49,744 bases of DNA, from contig CAIKAR010000042.1 of assembly GCA_903825465.1 (NCBI GenBank), positions 1 to 49,744 of the forward strand, read 5' to 3'. The notes under the pieces were generated by a model, which did no database searches, was not told where the DNA came from, and saw nothing but the letters and a program-made list of their open reading frames with translations. The stretch's first letter is position 1; each line of letters starts with the position of its first letter. A program made the position numbers and the translations under genes. Source of the DNA: an uncultured Hyphomicrobiales bacterium (GTDB taxonomy: Bacteria > Pseudomonadota > Alphaproteobacteria > Rhizobiales > Beijerinckiaceae). Shown piece after piece: positions 9,386 to 17,359 of the stretch.

Positions 9386-10528
9386 TCAACGCTCCCCCGG
9401 ATAGGCGGGCGGCGGCGCCCACGCTTCCGCGCGCGCCCCGTCGAACAACACCGGGACGTGTGGCAGGCGCGCGGTCATGCCATTGGCCAGCGGCATCGCG
9501 CGGAACGCGTCGAGCGCGAGAATTTGCTCGTCCTCAAGCACTTCCGGCGGGGTTTTGACGGGCGCGCAGGGCACGTCCTCGTCGACCAGCAAATCGATCC
9601 ACTCGCTTCGAGGACGCCGCGCGAACAGCGGCGCGAGCTGCGCGCGCAGCGCGCGATAATTCGCGGCGCGGCCCCGCCGCTCGACGTAGCGCGGATCTTC
9701 CGCCAGCCCTGGTTCGCCGAGCGCGCGCGCCAATCCGCGCCAGTTCGCCTCGTTCGCGCTGAGGTGAATCGCCAGCAGCTTGCCGTCTCCGCATTTGAAC
9801 GCGAAGGCGCAGGACGAGGCGATGCGGGTCAGCGGCCCCGCCGTGACGCCGAACATATCGTGGTGCAGAAACGCGTCGGGCATGAAGGCGACGGAGGATT
9901 CCAGCATGTTGACCTCGAGCCGGCGGCCAAGCCCGGTGTCGCGCCGCTCGTACAGCGCCGCCATGATGGCGTAACACGCGTACATGCCGGTGACGTTGTC
10001 GGAAATCGTCGTGCCCACGAGCGCGGGCTCGTCGGCGTCCAGCGCGAGGCTCGCGATGCCGCTCAGCGCCTGACCGACGCCGTCATAGGCCGGCCTGTCC
10101 CGGTAGGGGCCCGACGCGCCGAAGCCGGTGATGGAACATTGAATCAACCGCGGATTAAGCTCGCGCAAGGCGTCCGCGCCCATGCCCAGCGCGTCCAGGC
10201 TGCCGGGCCGCATGTTCTCGATCAGCACGTCGTGATCGCGCAGCAAGCCGCGGAGAACGTCGCGGTCCTCCCTCGTTTTCAGATCGAGGATCCGCGACGT
10301 TTTGTTGCGGTTGAAGGCGACGAACTGCGGGCTGTAAAGCGTGTCGTTGTATTTGCGGAAGGGATCGCCGCCCGGCCGCTCGATCTTCAACACCTCCGCG
10401 CCAAGGTCGCCAAGCATCATGCCCGCCAAGGGGCCGGTGATCATCGTCGCGAGCTCAAGCACCCTCACCCCGCGCAAGGGCGCGATGGCGGGCGAAGCGT
10501 GGGCGTCGGACTTAGGCGGGGTGGACAT
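9386..10528 (-). CDS. CaiB/BaiF class III CoA-transferase
   Basis: 380 residues from the ATG at 10528 (MSTPPKSD). The family's N-terminal signature is clear: PLRGVRVLELATMITGPLAG, LGDLGAEVLKIERP, and FVAFNRNKTSRILDLKT. The catalytic Asp of class III CoA-transferases is expected in the DNVTGMYACYAIMAAL region. These enzymes move CoA between carboxylic acids and so activate an acid for degradation. The gene is divergent from the Rieske oxygenase gene (83-base space), which suggests a shared catabolic locus with a common promoter region. The acid substrate is not identifiable. Confidence 0.92.
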   Translation of the reverse strand: MSTPPKSDAHASPAIAPLRGVRVLELATMITGPLAGMMLGDLGAEVLKIERPGGDPFRKYNDTLYSPQFVAFNRNKTSRILDLKTREDRDVLRGLLRDHDVLIENMRPGSLDALGMGADALRELNPRLIQCSITGFGASGPYRDRPAYDGVGQALSGIASLALDADEPALVGTTISDNVTGMYACYAIMAALYERRDTGLGRRLEVNMLESSVAFMPDAFLHHDMFGVTAGPLTRIASSCAFAFKCGDGKLLAIHLSANEANWRGLARALGEPGLAEDPRYVERRGRAANYRALRAQLAPLFARRPRSEWIDLLVDEDVPCAPVKTPPEVLEDEQILALDAFRAMPLANGMTARLPHVPVLFDGARAEAWAPPPAYPGER

Positions 10529-10611
10529 GGGCGGACGGACTCCGGCGGGCTTTGCGTTGCTTCGCCCCTTGTGGCATTCAGCCAGCGTTTCAAGCAACAA
10601 GGGAGCGCGCC

Positions 10612-11883
10612 GTGGTCACGGCAGGGCAAAACATCCGGCTGACGCGGGTCGGGCCGGGCACGCCGGCGGGCGAATTATTCCGCCGCTACTGGCAGCCGGC
10701 GGTCCTCTCGGAGGAAGTCCCCGAGAAGGATTGCCCACCAGTGCGCGTGCGCCTCCTCGGAGAGGATCTGCTCGCCTTCCGCGATTCGGACGGCGTGGTG
10801 GCGTTGACCGACGCCCACTGCCCGCATCGCCGCGCGCCGTTGTACTTCGGGCGCAACGAGGAACGCGGAATCCGCTGCGCCTACCACGGCTGGAAATTCA
10901 ACCGCGACGGCGACTGCGTCGACATGCCGACCGAGCCCGGCAACGACCGCATGAAGGCGACCGTCAAGATCACCGCCTATCCCACGGTCGAGCTCGGCGG
11001 AATCGTCTGGGCCTACATGGGCCCTCCCGACAAGAAGCCGCCCCCGCCCGACTACGAATGGCTGCGCGTGCCGCGCGAATTCATCCACGTTTCGAAGACC
11101 TACGAGGAGTGCAACTACCTCCAGGCGCTCGAAGGCGGCCTCGACACCGCGCATTCATCATACGCGCACAACAACAACATGGGCGCCAAGGCCGAGCCGC
11201 GGCTGCTCGACAAGTCGCCGCGCCTCGACGTCAACCCGACGGATTACGGCTACAATTATGTCTCCACCCGCAGCATGGGCGGCGGCGACGCCTACATCCG
11301 CCTGTATCACTACGTCATGCCGTTCCAGCAGATGCGCGGCGGCATTCACGAATTCAGCGGCGAGCGGCGCAAGGCGCCGGCGCTGGACGGACACGTGTGG
11401 GCGCCGATCGACGACGAAACCACGTTCGTCTACAATTGGCACCACACCTACGACGCGACGACGCCCATTGACGAGGCGCACCGCGTCAAGACGGAGGTTT
11501 TCTACGGCCGCGGCCCCGACGACATGATTCCCGGCACCTACAAGCTGAAGAAAAACAAGGCCAACGACTACATGATCGACCGCGATCTGCAGAAGACGAA
11601 GATTTTCACCGGCATCGTCGGCATCAACACGCAGGATTTCGCGCTGCAGGAGGGCATGGGCCCGATCGTCGACCGTTCGAAGGAACACCTCGGCTCGACC
11701 GACCGCGCCATCATCGCCATGCGCAGCATGTTGCTGAAGGCGATCGACGCCGTCGAGGCCGGCGGCGCGCCGCCCGGCGTCGAGCCGTCGACGCACAACA
11801 ACATCCGCCCCTACGACGGCTTCGTGCGCGCGGGCGAGGATTGGCGCGCGAAGTTCGACCCGGAAACAAAGGCGAAGTGGTGA
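10612..11883 (+). CDS. Rieske non-haem iron oxygenase, alpha subunit (phthalate 4,5-dioxygenase-like)
   Basis: About 423 residues. The Rieske [2Fe-2S] motif is CPHRR...CAYHGW (residues about 69-92, C-x-H-x17-C-x2-H). The mononuclear iron site is in EGGLDTAHSSYAH (about 174-186), with the bridging Asp and two His. The overall order and the N-terminal LTRVGPGTPAGELFRRYWQP are like the phthalate 4,5-dioxygenase oxygenase component. It needs a reductase, which is not encoded nearby. The GTG at 10612 is preferred because GGGAG lies ahead of it. The MmgE/PrpD gene begins at its stop (GTGA overlap), so the two are translationally coupled. Likely role is hydroxylation or demethylation of an aromatic acid; substrate unknown. 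Confidence 0.93.
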   Translation: MVTAGQNIRLTRVGPGTPAGELFRRYWQPAVLSEEVPEKDCPPVRVRLLGEDLLAFRDSDGVVALTDAHCPHRRAPLYFGRNEERGIRCAYHGWKFNRDGDCVDMPTEPGNDRMKATVKITAYPTVELGGIVWAYMGPPDKKPPPPDYEWLRVPREFIHVSKTYEECNYLQALEGGLDTAHSSYAHNNNMGAKAEPRLLDKSPRLDVNPTDYGYNYVSTRSMGGGDAYIRLYHYVMPFQQMRGGIHEFSGERRKAPALDGHVWAPIDDETTFVYNWHHTYDATTPIDEAHRVKTEVFYGRGPDDMIPGTYKLKKNKANDYMIDRDLQKTKIFTGIVGINTQDFALQEGMGPIVDRSKEHLGSTDRAIIAMRSMLLKAIDAVEAGGAPPGVEPSTHNNIRPYDGFVRAGEDWRAKFDPETKAKW

Positions 11884-13223
11884 GTTCCACCGACGCCGTC
11901 GTCGAACGGATCGTCGACTTCGCCTTCAACGCTTTCCAACATCCGCTCGACGACGCGCGCGCGGGGGCGTTGACGGCCCGGGCGATGGACGCGCTGGCCT
12001 GCGCCGTCGCGTCCTGCGAAGAGCCAGAGGTGAAAGCCGTCGCCAATGTCGTCGAGACGCGGAGAAACGGACAGACGGCCCTTCTAAACGGCGCGCGAAT
12101 GACGGAAGACGCCGCCTTTCTGAACGGCGTGATGATCCGCTACCACGACTGGAACGACACCTATGTCGGACGCAACGGCGGCCATCCCTCGGACCTGATT
12201 CCGCTCGCGCTCGCCGCGGGCGAGGCCTTTGAACATCCGGGCGAACGCGTCCTGAGGGCGCTTGGCGCCGGCCAGCATTTGATGCTCGACATGTGCGACG
12301 GGTCGAACGCGCTGTCGCGCGGCTGGGACCACGCAACCTATGTGGGCCTCGCGGGCGTCGTCGTCGCCGGACTTTTGCACGGCCACACGGCGCCGCAGTT
12401 GCGCAACGCCCTCGCCATGATGGCCGCCTCCAACAACATGCTTCTGGCGCGCTCGGGCAAGGTGTCGGGCTGGCGCAGCCTCGCCTCGCCACACGCCGTG
12501 CGCAACGCGGTTTTTCTGGCGCGGCTGGCGCGCGCAGGAGTCACAGGGCCCGATCCCGTGTTCGAGGGGCGGCAGGGATTGCTGGAAGTCGTCATCGGCG
12601 ATCTCTCGCTCGAACTCGACCCCGCGCGCGACCGTACCGCCGACACGCACCTCAAAATGTTTCCGGCGGTTTTCCACGCGCAAGCGCCAGTTGAAATCGC
12701 GCTCGATTTGCGACACGAGATTTTGGCGGCGTTCGGAAGCGTCGACGCCATCGACCGCGTCGAAGTCGCCACGCACGCCTTCGCCATCAAATGGGCGGCG
12801 ACGTCGCCCGGTCTGTGGGAGCCGGAAAACCGCGAGACCGCCGACCACAGCATCGCCTTCATGACCGCGCTCGCCTTGTCGCGCGGCCACATCGACCACG
12901 GCGGGATCGAAACCGCGATCCACGACAAAGCCGTTCGCGAGCTGACGCGCAAAGTGATTGTGACCGAGGAGCCGGCGTTTTCAGCCGCCTGGCCGAAACA
13001 GGCGCCCGCGAAGGTGAGGGTGTCCGCGGGCGGAAAAATATTCGAAAAGGAATTGATCGCCGGGATCGGCCACGCCTCGCGCCCCCACGCGCCGGGAAAC
13101 CGCGCGAAAAAACTGATCGCCAACGCGACGCCGGTAGTCGGCGCCGCGCGGGCGGAGATGTGGGCGGAGAAGCTGGAAGGATTCGCCAACGCGCCGTCGA
13201 TCAAGGCGCTGCTGGCGCCTTGA
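11880..13223 (+). CDS. MmgE/PrpD family protein
   Basis: About 447 residues from the GTG at 11880, which overlaps the Rieske stop codon by four bases. The family (2-methylcitrate dehydratase, iminodisuccinate epimerase, cis-aconitate decarboxylase) is shown by FLNGVMIRYHDWNDTYVGRN, GHPSDLIPLALAAGEA, LSRGWDHATYVGLAG and the late KMFPAVFHAQAPVEIALDLR segment. These act on small di- or tricarboxylic acids with lyase or epimerase chemistry. Coupling to a Rieske oxygenase suggests it handles a product of the same pathway, but the reaction cannot be read from the sequence. It converges with the bicupin gene 12 bases downstream. Confidence 0.88.
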   Translation: MSSTDAVVERIVDFAFNAFQHPLDDARAGALTARAMDALACAVASCEEPEVKAVANVVETRRNGQTALLNGARMTEDAAFLNGVMIRYHDWNDTYVGRNGGHPSDLIPLALAAGEAFEHPGERVLRALGAGQHLMLDMCDGSNALSRGWDHATYVGLAGVVVAGLLHGHTAPQLRNALAMMAASNNMLLARSGKVSGWRSLASPHAVRNAVFLARLARAGVTGPDPVFEGRQGLLEVVIGDLSLELDPARDRTADTHLKMFPAVFHAQAPVEIALDLRHEILAAFGSVDAIDRVEVATHAFAIKWAATSPGLWEPENRETADHSIAFMTALALSRGHIDHGGIETAIHDKAVRELTRKVIVTEEPAFSAAWPKQAPAKVRVSAGGKIFEKELIAGIGHASRPHAPGNRAKKLIANATPVVGAARAEMWAEKLEGFANAPSIKALLAP

Positions 13224-13235
13224 TCCGGATCGTCG

Positions 13236-14501
13236 TCACACAGCGGGCCCGATCGATTTCGGCGTCGAGATCACACCCGTCAGCTTATCCTTTGGAATCG
13301 CCATGATCTTGGCTTCGTCGAAGATGTCGCCCATCTCGGATTTCACGCCGTTGGCCGCGACGGCCTCCAGCCACTTGCGATGCAGGCGGGGGTCTTGATC
13401 CTCGTATTCGACCTGGCGTCCGCCCTGTTGAATCGACGTGGAGCCCTGCCCCTCGGCGCTTTTCCGGCGCAGCGCGATCATCGGATATTTGCGGCTGCCG
13501 AGGCTGCACGCGAGATAGCGCGCCGGAATCGGGCATGTGTTGAAATGCTGGTGAAACATCCAGAACGGCGGCGTGTACATGACGCCGTGGCGCCAGGGCA
13601 GCTCGACGAATTCGGAATCGCCCTCGAACCACAACAGCGAATAGCCCTCGCCGTCGACCGCGTGCACATGCGTGCCGGCGGCGTGGCGGTGCGCCTTCTT
13701 GTAGCGGCCGGCCGGAATTTCCGAGGAGTGCGCGTGCATCGTGCCGTCGGCGAGGATGAACGACACGTTCTTCGAGCCCTTGCCGCGCTCGTTGAGATCG
13801 TAGAGCTTGAAGCTCGTGAGATCGTGGACGAAGTTGGTCTCCCACACGTTCAGCGTCGCGATGTTCATGCCGCGGTGGAGGGCGGTGTGCTCGCCCTCCC
13901 CCTCGAAGTGCTTCGCCATCGCGGACCGCTCGGGAAACGCGAAGGGGTTGTCGAAGACGAAATCGAGGTTGTGATAAAGGTTGATCGTCATCGGCGCGTC
14001 GTTGGTGCACGACAGCCGCGCACGCGCCACGCCGGATGAATTGAACACCTGGTAGAGGCAGTTCAGCGGCACCGCGAACAGCGCTTTCGGACCCCATTCG
14101 AACGTGCGCTTCGCGCCGTTTGGCAGCCACACCGTCGTCGAGCCGTAGCCTTCGAGCACGTAGAAGAACGCTTCGTAGAGGTGCTTGACGGGCCGCGTCT
14201 TCCCGCCCGGCGAAACCTCGAGCACATAGTTGGCCATGAAGTCGCCGCGCCCGTGCGTGTGGGCGAAGCAGCCGCGCGCGTCGTAGCGGGCCCAGTCGCC
14301 CGTCTCCAGCGCCAGCAGATCGTGGCCGAAATCCAGATGCACCGGCACGCCTTCCCCATGCGCCCATCGCAGATAGGGATCGAGCAGAAAACGCTCGGCC
14401 ATGTCTTGGGGCTTTGTCGAGTCTTGGGGTTTTGTCGAGTCTTGGGGTTTTGTCGAGTCTTGGGGTTTGGCCAAGTCCTGGTTTTTTTCGGCGTCGGCCA
14501 T
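13236..14501 (-). CDS. Bicupin protein with repeat-encoded N-terminus
   Basis: 421 residues. Two cupin halves are visible: one with HLYEAFFYVLEGYGSTTVW (residues about 110-130), the other with AGRYKKAHRHAAGTHVHAVDGEGYSLLW (about 265-290), whose His cluster is a good metal site. The layout recalls gentisate-type bicupin dioxygenases, but I cannot assign the reaction. Before the domain, residues 12-33 are repeats of STKPQD encoded by 18-bp tandem repeats; an ATG just after them (14402, MAERFLLDPYLRW) may be the ancestral start. It converges with the Rieske/MmgE pair and probably belongs to the same pathway. Confidence 0.8.
   Translation of the reverse strand: MADAEKNQDLAKPQDSTKPQDSTKPQDSTKPQDMAERFLLDPYLRWAHGEGVPVHLDFGHDLLALETGDWARYDARGCFAHTHGRGDFMANYVLEVSPGGKTRPVKHLYEAFFYVLEGYGSTTVWLPNGAKRTFEWGPKALFAVPLNCLYQVFNSSGVARARLSCTNDAPMTINLYHNLDFVFDNPFAFPERSAMAKHFEGEGEHTALHRGMNIATLNVWETNFVHDLTSFKLYDLNERGKGSKNVSFILADGTMHAHSSEIPAGRYKKAHRHAAGTHVHAVDGEGYSLLWFEGDSEFVELPWRHGVMYTPPFWMFHQHFNTCPIPARYLACSLGSRKYPMIALRRKSAEGQGSTSIQQGGRQVEYEDQDPRLHRKWLEAVAANGVKSEMGDIFDEAKIMAIPKDKLTGVISTPKSIGPAV
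14404..14475 (-). repeat. Four 18-bp tandem repeats in the bicupin 5' end
   Basis: The unit tcttggggttttgtcgag (plus strand) occurs at 14404, 14422, 14440 and 14458. The second and third copies are identical; the first differs at one base and the fourth at a few, and a degenerate piece follows. On the coding strand each unit gives six codons (about S-T-K-P-Q-D), so gain or loss of units keeps the frame. Confidence 0.95.
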
Positions 14502-14669
14502 TGCGGCTCCGGGGATTGAGGCTGAGTCTTTAGTAATGTGGAAGGCGCGGAAATCAAGCGGCGTCGCGCCATCCGCGCGGCGGCCGGATCAGCGCAAACG
14601 CCGGCGCAAAACAACGATTTGAGCGTGCCCCGATGGCCGGCAACGCCCGCCAGTAGACCTTTTTTGTAT

Positions 14670-14715
14670 TTGGCGGTCCCGAAGGGAGTCGAACCCCCGA
14701 CCTTCGGTTTAGGAA
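14670..14715. repeat. Left attachment-site copy (partial tRNA-Arg)
   Basis: 46 bases that match 23569-23614 with one mismatch (A at 14682, G at 23581). The match covers the 3' part of the tRNA-Arg(CCT) gene from the anticodon loop through the CCA end and stops there; the tRNA 5' half is absent. This is the pattern left by a tyrosine recombinase that integrates at an anticodon loop. An integrase fragment begins 65 bases to the right. Confidence 0.9.
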
Positions 14716-14779
14716 TTAGAGGGACCTAATATCCGCCGTTGACCCGCTATGCCCCTAGAGGTCTATTTTCCCTTATTTT

Positions 14780-15175
14780 ATGGAGTATTTTCTTCTGGAT
14801 TTGTCCCGGGAGGCTCCCTATCGGGCGGTTAACAAGATAACTTCCGCAGAGATGGCGCAATTCCACCGGGCGCGGAAAGACGCGCCAGTGCGGGCGAATC
14901 GCCTTCTGGCGACTATCAGCAGCATGTTCGGTTTTGCGGCGCGGCGGGATCTCGTACCAAAGGGATTTAATCCGGCTGCTGGAATCGATAAATTCCCCGA
15001 GCAGCGCAGGGAGGGTTTTTTAACCCGCGAGGAAATCGGTCGCCTCGGAGAAACCCTTCGTTTGGCGGAAAGCGCGGGACTGCCCTGGAACATTCAGTCC
15101 AAGGGACCGAAGAGCAAGCATCTCGCTAAGGAGGCAAACCAGAGGAGCGTTCTGATGTCGCGGCGCATATTTTGA
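14780..15175 (+). pseudogene. Tyrosine recombinase (phage-type integrase), truncated at both ends
   Basis: The 131-codon frame contains the central part of a DUF4102-type integrase: the core-binding domain (YRAVNKITSAEMAQFHRA, RANRLLATISSMFGFAARRD, FNPAAGIDKFPEQRR) and the start of the catalytic domain (GFLTREEIGRLGETLRLAE, KSKHLAKEANQRSVL). The N-terminal arm-binding domain is missing and the frame ends at 15175 before any catalytic Arg, His or Tyr box. It therefore cannot be an active recombinase. It lies next to the left attachment-site copy, which supports origin of the island by site-specific integration. Confidence 0.82.
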
Positions 15176-15399
15176 GCCGCTTTCTTGAGATGGCGCTTCA
15201 GAATCAACCCTCGCCGGGCGACTATGGCGCGTTCCTCCCCAATGCCTGGCAAAACAGCTTCACGACGTTCACCGGGCTGGGGACAATCAAGGGAACCGGT
15301 CACGCGGGTGACGCTTACACGTCCCAATTCATCTCCGCGTGCAACAACTTCGACAAGGCCGCGGTCGTGAAGGCGGCTGAAGCGTATCCAACACCTTGA
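15172..15399 (+). CDS. Small ORF of unknown function in island (weak)
   Basis: 75 residues from TTG at 15172, or 69 from ATG at 15190 (MALQNQPSPGDYGAF). The frame is open upstream to a stop at 15127. No signal peptide, membrane segment or motif is apparent and I do not recognise the family. It follows the broken integrase directly in another frame and may be a remnant of a longer gene. It is included because the frame is tidy and the intergenic space would otherwise be empty. Confidence 0.3.
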   Translation: MSRFLEMALQNQPSPGDYGAFLPNAWQNSFTTFTGLGTIKGTGHAGDAYTSQFISACNNFDKAAVVKAAEAYPTP

Positions 15400-15475
15400 G
15401 CGCCGTTCCTCTGTGGTATGACGACGCGGCGCGCCATATGGCGCCATCAAAGATCGCTAACAAGGGTCGGCCCCG

Positions 15476-16189
15476 ATGAATGAACTTCGCGCGACACGCA
15501 CGCTCAGCCTCTCGCTCGGGCTCGGCGCGGCCCCTCGCGTCGTGGAAGTCGACGATCTTGTCGTCGCGGGATGGACAGGCCGCGATCAGACCGCGGTGGA
15601 GAAGCATATTAAAGAACTTGAAGAGCTTGGCGTGCGTCGACCGTCCTCGACTCCGATTTTTTACGAGGTTGCTGCGTCGCGGCTCACAACGGCTCCGATC
15701 ATCGAGGTGAGCGGGAAGAACTCAAGCGGCGAAGTCGAATTCATATTGCTGAGTCAACATGGTCGGCTGTGGGTTGGATTGGGGTCGGATCACACCGATC
15801 GCGGCGTCGAGGCGCACAATGTCACCGCCTCGAAGCAAATGTGTGAGAAGCCCATCGGCGCGGCTTTCTGGGCTTTCGACGAGGTTAAAGAGCACTGGGA
15901 CAAGCTGACGCTGCGCTCTTGGATAAGAGAAAACGGCGCGGATGTCCTGTATCAGGAGGGAACCGTCGCCTCGATGCGTCCGGTGGAGGATCTGCTGAGA
16001 CTGTTCAACGAAGCCAAAGGACGGAAAGAGACGGCGCTGCCGGACCGCACCCTGATGTTCGGCGGAACCTTCGCGGGGAAGGGGGGAATTCGAAACGCGG
16101 CGGAATTTTCCATGCAAATCGAGGATCCCGTCTTGGGACGGACGCTGTCGCATCGCTACGCGCTGCGTCAGCTCGCGAATGTTGGCTGA
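15476..16189 (+). CDS. DUF2848 domain protein
   Basis: 237 residues, the full length of the DUF2848 family as I know it: VDDLVVAGWTGRDQTAVEKH, LGVRRPSSTPIFYEVAASRL, GRLWVGLGSDHTDRGVEAHN, and MCEKPIGAAFWAFDEVKEHWD. The function is not established. Conserved His and Asp residues in SDHTDR suggest an enzyme with a metal or acid/base site, possibly a hydrolase; this is inference. It is the first gene of a colinear island set and its TGA overlaps an ATG of the next gene (TGATG at 16187-16191), so the two may be coupled. The association with a Bug binding protein and aromatic-oxidation genes points to catabolism of an organic acid. Confidence 0.8.
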   Translation: MNELRATRTLSLSLGLGAAPRVVEVDDLVVAGWTGRDQTAVEKHIKELEELGVRRPSSTPIFYEVAASRLTTAPIIEVSGKNSSGEVEFILLSQHGRLWVGLGSDHTDRGVEAHNVTASKQMCEKPIGAAFWAFDEVKEHWDKLTLRSWIRENGADVLYQEGTVASMRPVEDLLRLFNEAKGRKETALPDRTLMFGGTFAGKGGIRNAAEFSMQIEDPVLGRTLSHRYALRQLANVG

Positions 16190-16227
16190 TGTCCACCGGC
16201 GCGCATGAGCGCCGCGGTGAAACCGGG

Positions 16228-17253
16228 ATGCGCAAAATGCTTAGATCACTGGCACACATGGTTGCGAGCGGCGCGAACTGTTTTCCGACGCGCGGGCGCG
16301 CGGTGGCCGCCATGCTTATGGCTGGAATTTTAGCCTCGCCCGCTCGCGCGCAATCCGACTGGCCGGCCGGTCCCATCGCCATTGTCGTGCCCTACGCGGC
16401 CGGCGGCAACACCGACATCATGGCGCGCCTTCTGGCCGATAGCCTCGGCGGGAGCCTTAAGCGGGCTGTTTCAGTCGATAATAAAGGGGGGGCGGGAGGC
16501 GCCATAGGGGCGGACTTCGTGGCTCGCGCGGCGAAGGACGGCTACACGCTGCTGTTCGGCACCACGGCGCAGTTGTCTGTCGTGCCCTACGTTCAGCACG
16601 TTCATTACGACGCCAAAACAGCCTTCGCGCCCGTCAGCATTTATGGCACCAATCCCAATATCCTCGCGATCAACGCCGCGCTGCCCGTCAAGAACGTGGC
16701 CGAATTGATCGCCTACGCGAAGGCGCATCCAAACGAAGTCAATTACGGCTCCGGCGGGATCGGATCGATCGCGCATCTCGCCTCGGCGCTGTTCGCCAAG
16801 CAAGCGGGGATCGAGCTGCAGCATGTCCCCTACAAAGGCGGCTCGCAAACCATCACCGAGCTTTTGGCTGGGCACATTCAGATGTATCTTGGCAATACGT
16901 CGGAAATCCTTCCAATGGCCACCGCGGGGGAACTCAGGCTCCTCGCCGTATCGAGCGGCAAGCGGCTTCAGGATCTGCCGGACCTTCCGACGATTGGAGA
17001 GACGCTGCCCGGATACGTCATCGACGCGTGGAATGGCCTCTTGGCGCCGGCCGGCGTTCCCCAAGCCGTTTTGACGCGTCTGGAAGCGGAAACCATAAAG
17101 GCGGCGCATGATCCGGACGTTGTGGGAAAACTTCGCAAACTCGGCATTTTCGCCGCCGGATCCACATCGGCGAACTTCCGCTCGACGATCGTTGGCGAGG
17201 ACGCTCTCTATCACGGGATCGTGGAGTCGGCCGGCATCGTGGCCGAGCCATAA
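16228..17253 (+). CDS. Bug/TctC-family tripartite tricarboxylate transporter binding protein
   Basis: 341 residues from the ATG at 16228; an in-frame ATG at 16189 overlaps the previous stop and would add 13. A signal peptide core (AVAAMLMAGILASPARAQ) precedes the Bug-family fold: WPAGPIAIVVPYAAGGNTDI, VDNKGGAGGAIGADFVARA, and GYTLLFGTTAQLSVVPYV. Bug proteins capture organic acids in the periplasm, often carboxylates, and deliver them to TctA/TctB membrane subunits. None of those is encoded here. Its place in the operon suggests it binds the pathway substrate. Very large Bug families in some proteobacteria usually lack linked membrane partners, so this is not odd by itself. Confidence 0.92.
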   Translation: MRKMLRSLAHMVASGANCFPTRGRAVAAMLMAGILASPARAQSDWPAGPIAIVVPYAAGGNTDIMARLLADSLGGSLKRAVSVDNKGGAGGAIGADFVARAAKDGYTLLFGTTAQLSVVPYVQHVHYDAKTAFAPVSIYGTNPNILAINAALPVKNVAELIAYAKAHPNEVNYGSGGIGSIAHLASALFAKQAGIELQHVPYKGGSQTITELLAGHIQMYLGNTSEILPMATAGELRLLAVSSGKRLQDLPDLPTIGETLPGYVIDAWNGLLAPAGVPQAVLTRLEAETIKAAHDPDVVGKLRKLGIFAAGSTSANFRSTIVGEDALYHGIVESAGIVAEP

Positions 17254-17359
17254 GCGGGGCGTGTGGCGGATTCCATCGAGCGGCCGCTGGATAACCGTCG
17301 CGCCAGGCGTTGATTGGCCACAGCGTGTTTGAGCGGCGTTGAAGCAAAAGGAAGGTGAC

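Noticed and set aside
14404-14475. CRISPR array
   Set aside because: Units are contiguous 18-bp tandem repeats inside a coding frame, with no spacers. No CRISPR array was seen in the window.
14670-14760. A second tRNA gene
   Set aside because: Only the 3' half matches tRNA-Arg; the sequence beyond the anticodon loop cannot form D and acceptor arms. It is an attachment-site copy.
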